Shown: one piece after another, positions 61,583-64,000 of the stretch
How the letters are laid out: the number at the start of each line of letters is the position of its first letter
How positions within the stretch are numbered: position 1 is the stretch's first letter
Origin: JAJDOD01 sp050299835
GTDB taxonomy: Bacteria > Pseudomonadota > Alphaproteobacteria > Rhodobacterales > Rhodobacteraceae
Direction of reading: 5' to 3'
NCBI GenBank assembly: GCA_050299835.1
Contig: JBNKWP010000012.1
Location: 1 to 64,000 of the forward strand
DNA: 64,000 bases
Notes under the pieces: model-generated
What the model was told of the DNA's origin: nothing
The model's database searches: none
Seen by the model: the letters and a program-made list of their open reading frames with translations, nothing else
Program-made: the position numbers and the translations under genes

Positions 61583-61960
61583 CTATCCGTCGCCGCTGAT
61601 TTCTCCAAGGCCGCTGCCGAGGGATGTCGGCGGAACCGCAGATCTGAGGTAGCCGCCCCAGATTACCTCGGCATATTTGCCGTTCAGCTCACCCGAGCAC
61701 ATGACCTTGCCCTCGCGATAGACCGGTGCACTCTTCGGGCTTTGCGGGTCGAGTGCCACGATCGCGTCCGGAACGATATAGCCTTTGGCCCGTCCACGAC
61801 ACATCTGCGCCAGCATGTTGTTCATCGTCGGGTTGCCGAAGCCACCTTCGTCGATGTAGGAGCCGGCCTCGGAGTTCCAGGATTTCGACCCGGCTTCTCC
61901 GCATGCGCCAAGAGCAAGCAGCCCGGCACCGACAATGAGTAGTTTTGTCTTAAAGCTCAT
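61583..61960 (-). CDS. Small tad-locus lipoprotein in the CpaD position
   Basis: A 125-residue lipoprotein (lipobox ALGACG) with the mature part MCRGRAKGYIVPDAIVALDP and conserved-looking cysteines. It occupies the place normally held by CpaD (RcpB), about 220 residues, between the secretin and CpaE. It may be a shortened CpaD or an unrelated replacement; sequence likeness to CpaD is slight: NPTMNNMLAQM resembles the CpaD asparagine-rich N-x-AAMVADP region in position. Confidence 0.75.
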   Translation of the reverse strand: MSFKTKLLIVGAGLLALGACGEAGSKSWNSEAGSYIDEGGFGNPTMNNMLAQMCRGRAKGYIVPDAIVALDPQSPKSAPVYREGKVMCSGELNGKYAEVIWGGYLRSAVPPTSLGSGLGEISGDG

Positions 61961-61965
61961 GGGTC

Positions 61966-63372
61966 TTACTCCATCACATAGCCATAGGAACCGCCGAAGT
62001 CCTGCTTGGCCACTTCGGCCGCGGCACCCGATGTCGGGGCACCAGCAGGGCGGGCGACACGACCGAACAGGAACAGTTCGCTTTCGGTCGGCGGACGAAC
62101 CCGGTCGGTCGGAAGCGCAAGCGCGTCACCGCTGACCGGCGTTACGAGGTGCGGTGTGATGATAATCACAAGCTCCGTCTGGTCACGCTGATAGCTCGTG
62201 CTGCGGAACAGGGCACCAAGGACAGGAACGTCGCCTAGCCAGGGAACCTGGGTTGCCGAGTCGCTGAAATCGTCCTGTAACAGACCGGCGATGGCGAAAC
62301 TCTGACCATCATGCATTTCGACCGTGGTTTGTGCCTCTCTTTTGCTGAAGGCGTTGACGGACACGTTCTCGCCGCTAATGGAGATGCTGTCGTCGATGGC
62401 CGAGACCGCAGCGCTCAGTTCCAGGTTGATCTTGCTGCCATCCACGACACGCGGGATGAAGCTCAGCTGAACACCGAAGGGACGGTATTCGATGGCGATG
62501 CCATCTTGGTCACTGACTGGGATCGGGTATTCGCCACCGGCGAGGAAGCTGGCCTCCTGACCGCTGAGCGCCACCAGGTTCGGTTCCGCCAGCGTGCGCA
62601 CGAGGTTCTTGGTTTCAAGCGCTTCCAGCAATGCTGAGAAAGCGATGCCACCCAATTCGAACGCACCAAACAACTGGCCGCCACCGAAATCGTTGATGTA
62701 GTTCAGTTCGACATCGCCAACGTTCGGGCCGTTGAAAGCACCAACACCGAGGGCACCATCGAAATCGCCGCCGTTGTCGACGAAAGTCAGACCGCCGGAG
62801 AGGCTCTTGATTACCGACCGCTGCACTTCGGCGAAACGCACTTTCAGCATAACTTGCTGGGTGCCGCCGACGACCATCAGGTTGGACACGCGTTCCGGCG
62901 AGTACCTGTTGGCAAGATCGAGGGCCCGGTCGAGCTTCTCGATCGAGGAGACCATGCCTGACAGCACGATGCCGTCATTCGCGGTACGAACCTCGATGCC
63001 TTCGCCCGGAAGGATCTGACGCAGACGCTCCTTGAATTCAGCCACGTCCGGGGTCACCTGAACCTCAACATTGGTGATCAGGCGGCCGTCGGGGCCAAGC
63101 AGTGTCAGTGTCGTGCGACCCGGCGCTTTACCAAGCACATAAATCGTCCGGTCCGAAAGTGTTGAAATATCAGCAATGCCGGGATTGGCGATGCTGAGTT
63201 CGGCAAAGGGGTTTTCCGCTTCGACGACGACTGCCCGGTTCATCGAAACCTGCAGTGCTGTCGAAACCTCCCCCTGCATGATGGTGAGCGATTGTGCCCC
63301 GGCTTGGGGAACAGACGCTCCAGTTATGGCGAGGCCTACGAGCGCCGCCCTGATAACGCTATTAATTTTCAT
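61966..63372 (-). CDS. cpaC: Tad outer-membrane secretin CpaC (RcpA)
   Basis: A 468-residue secretin. Signal peptide (VIRAALVGLAITGASVPQAG), an N-terminal pilus-assembly domain (NPFAELSIANPGIADISTLS), a BON-type segment (VRTANDGIVLSGMVSS) and the secretin domain ending ATQVPWLGDVPVLGALFRS with TELVIIITPHLV. It forms the outer-membrane pore for the Flp pilus. It starts at ATG 63372, followed six bases from its stop by the lipoprotein gene. Confidence 0.95.
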   Translation of the reverse strand: MKINSVIRAALVGLAITGASVPQAGAQSLTIMQGEVSTALQVSMNRAVVVEAENPFAELSIANPGIADISTLSDRTIYVLGKAPGRTTLTLLGPDGRLITNVEVQVTPDVAEFKERLRQILPGEGIEVRTANDGIVLSGMVSSIEKLDRALDLANRYSPERVSNLMVVGGTQQVMLKVRFAEVQRSVIKSLSGGLTFVDNGGDFDGALGVGAFNGPNVGDVELNYINDFGGGQLFGAFELGGIAFSALLEALETKNLVRTLAEPNLVALSGQEASFLAGGEYPIPVSDQDGIAIEYRPFGVQLSFIPRVVDGSKINLELSAAVSAIDDSISISGENVSVNAFSKREAQTTVEMHDGQSFAIAGLLQDDFSDSATQVPWLGDVPVLGALFRSTSYQRDQTELVIIITPHLVTPVSGDALALPTDRVRPPTESELFLFGRVARPAGAPTSGAAAEVAKQDFGGSYGYVME

Positions 63373-63442
63373 GTGACCTGCCTTTCCGATCACGCCTCAG
63401 TTTCCAGGTTTTACACCCTTATAGCGCGGACGATGGTCTAAA

Positions 63443-63459
63443 GTTGAAAATTTTTCAAC
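63443..63459. repeat. 17-bp palindrome upstream of cpaC
   Basis: GTTGAAAA-T-TTTTCAAC is a perfect palindrome centred about 79 bases before the cpaC start. The half-site GTTGAA recurs in the inverted repeat upstream of cpaE. Confidence 0.4.
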
Positions 63460-63526
63460 AATCAGTGACTTGAAAGGCAAATCTTATGTGTGGGAAGCGC
63501 AACACAATCGCAGGGCTGGGGTCAAA

Positions 63527-63557
63527 TGAAAAACCCGCCACCGGATGTGGTGGCGGG
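63527..63557 (-). terminator. Terminator between cpaB and cpaC
   Basis: CCCGCCACC (63534-63542) pairs perfectly with GGTGGCGGG (63549-63557); on the minus strand it runs into TTTTTCATT. It lies 29 bases after the cpaB stop, so cpaC probably has its own promoter or is expressed by read-through. Confidence 0.8.
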
Positions 63558-63585
63558 CTTTCATTTGCGGATTGGACGCTATTGT

Positions 63586-64000
63586 TCAGTTTGTGCAAGG
63601 AATTTCGATCGAGATCGTCTCTTCACCCTGCCGGCGGCGGACAAAGCACCGTTCGCGTTCTTCGCGCTGCACCTCTTCTTCGATGCCAAGAACGTCACGC
63701 TGATCGACCTTTACATCCTGGGAGGCAACCAGATCGTCGGCACCAACCAGCGAAAGCGACAGACGGCCCGTGGCCTGGGCCTGTGCGAGGGTCGCCACTT
63801 CGGTGGGGTTTACTTCAACGGTGACGGTACGGGCCACGACAGTGGCATTGGTGTCCTCGTCGGCTGACTGGTTGATGGCGATGATGCGCAGGTTGGCCTG
63901 GATGAGCTGGGTGATACCGGTGTCGCCGGACTTGCCGGTCCAGTACACATCAACCCGGTCGCCGGGGCGCAGGAAGCCGGACACACCGCTGGTCGCGTCG
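63586..64000 (-). CDS. cpaB: Flp pilus assembly protein CpaB (RcpC), C-terminal part
   Basis: The last 138 codons of CpaB, continuing past the window edge. SGVSGFLRPGDRVDVYWTG is the diagnostic CpaB segment after the SAF domain, followed by VVARTVTVEVNPTEVATLAQ. CpaB is periplasmic and needed for secretin function. Its C-terminus is basic and arginine-rich (REERERCFVRRRQGEE). Confidence 0.9.
   Translation of the reverse strand, partial: DATSGVSGFLRPGDRVDVYWTGKSGDTGITQLIQANLRIIAINQSADEDTNATVVARTVTVEVNPTEVATLAQAQATGRLSLSLVGADDLVASQDVKVDQRDVLGIEEEVQREERERCFVRRRQGEETISIEIPCTN

Overview
The window is a GC-rich alphaproteobacterial chromosome segment, most likely from the Rhodobacteraceae (roseobacter type). 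The grounds are a tad/cpa pilus locus with an adjoining AAA ATPase, an Hsp20-DUF1150 pair, purEK, pdxJ and metY of alphaproteobacterial character, and gene-end repeats of a kind I recall from this family. No tRNA, rRNA, CRISPR array, insertion sequence or prophage was seen. The species cannot be named.

Bases 1-29,540 form a low-oxygen or energy-stress island. A FixL-like hybrid kinase with a haem-type PAS domain, an OmpR-family regulator and a FixK-type Crp/Fnr protein sit side by side, matching the hFixL-FxkR-FixK arrangement known from Rhizobium etli. Around them, FNR/FixK-type sites (TTGAT-N4-ATCAA and close variants) lie upstream of hsp20-usp, an M50/CBS protease with the kinase, a P2-type ATPase and phasin, a LolD-FtsX-HlyD transporter and a cNMP-domain protein, a cation/proton antiporter and an unknown gene, PEP synthase and a YtfJ-DUF2953 operon, and a pentahaem cytochrome and an nqrABCDEF-nqrM-CBS operon. 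At most divergent gene pairs a single site lies about 50-77 bases from both start codons. The gene content resembles the mycobacterial DosR dormancy regulon, but under FNR-type control.

The Nqr operon is unusual. NqrB is short and lacks the segment carrying the FMN-linked threonine, NqrC has serine at the flavinylated position, and no apbE is present, although NqrF, NqrD/E and NqrM look normal.

Bases 29,560-38,900 are mostly housekeeping: Hsp20-DUF1150 with a sigma32-like promoter, YdcH, purE-purK-NUDIX, an EamA transporter, pdxJ, metY, a glycosyltransferase-like protein and DUF3422. Two candidate structured RNAs lie at about 29,770-29,967 and 34,784-34,885; the second is flanked by inverted copies of a gene-end repeat.

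Bases 38,900-52,900 hold a soluble PAS chemoreceptor, a dipeptide/oligopeptide ABC transporter (two permeases, binding protein, fused double ATPase) next to argE, a Tat-exported cupredoxin, a ligase-associated DEXH helicase interrupted by an assembly gap (six Ns flanked by an 82-base duplication), a family 2 glycosyltransferase and an AAA ATPase. Bases 53,000-64,000 hold a polytopic membrane protein and the tad/cpa locus on the minus strand from cpaB (cut by the window end) through cpaC, a small lipoprotein, cpaE, cpaF, tadB, tadC and two TPR lipoproteins to the prepilin peptidase, with two internal terminator hairpins that may divide it into transcription units.
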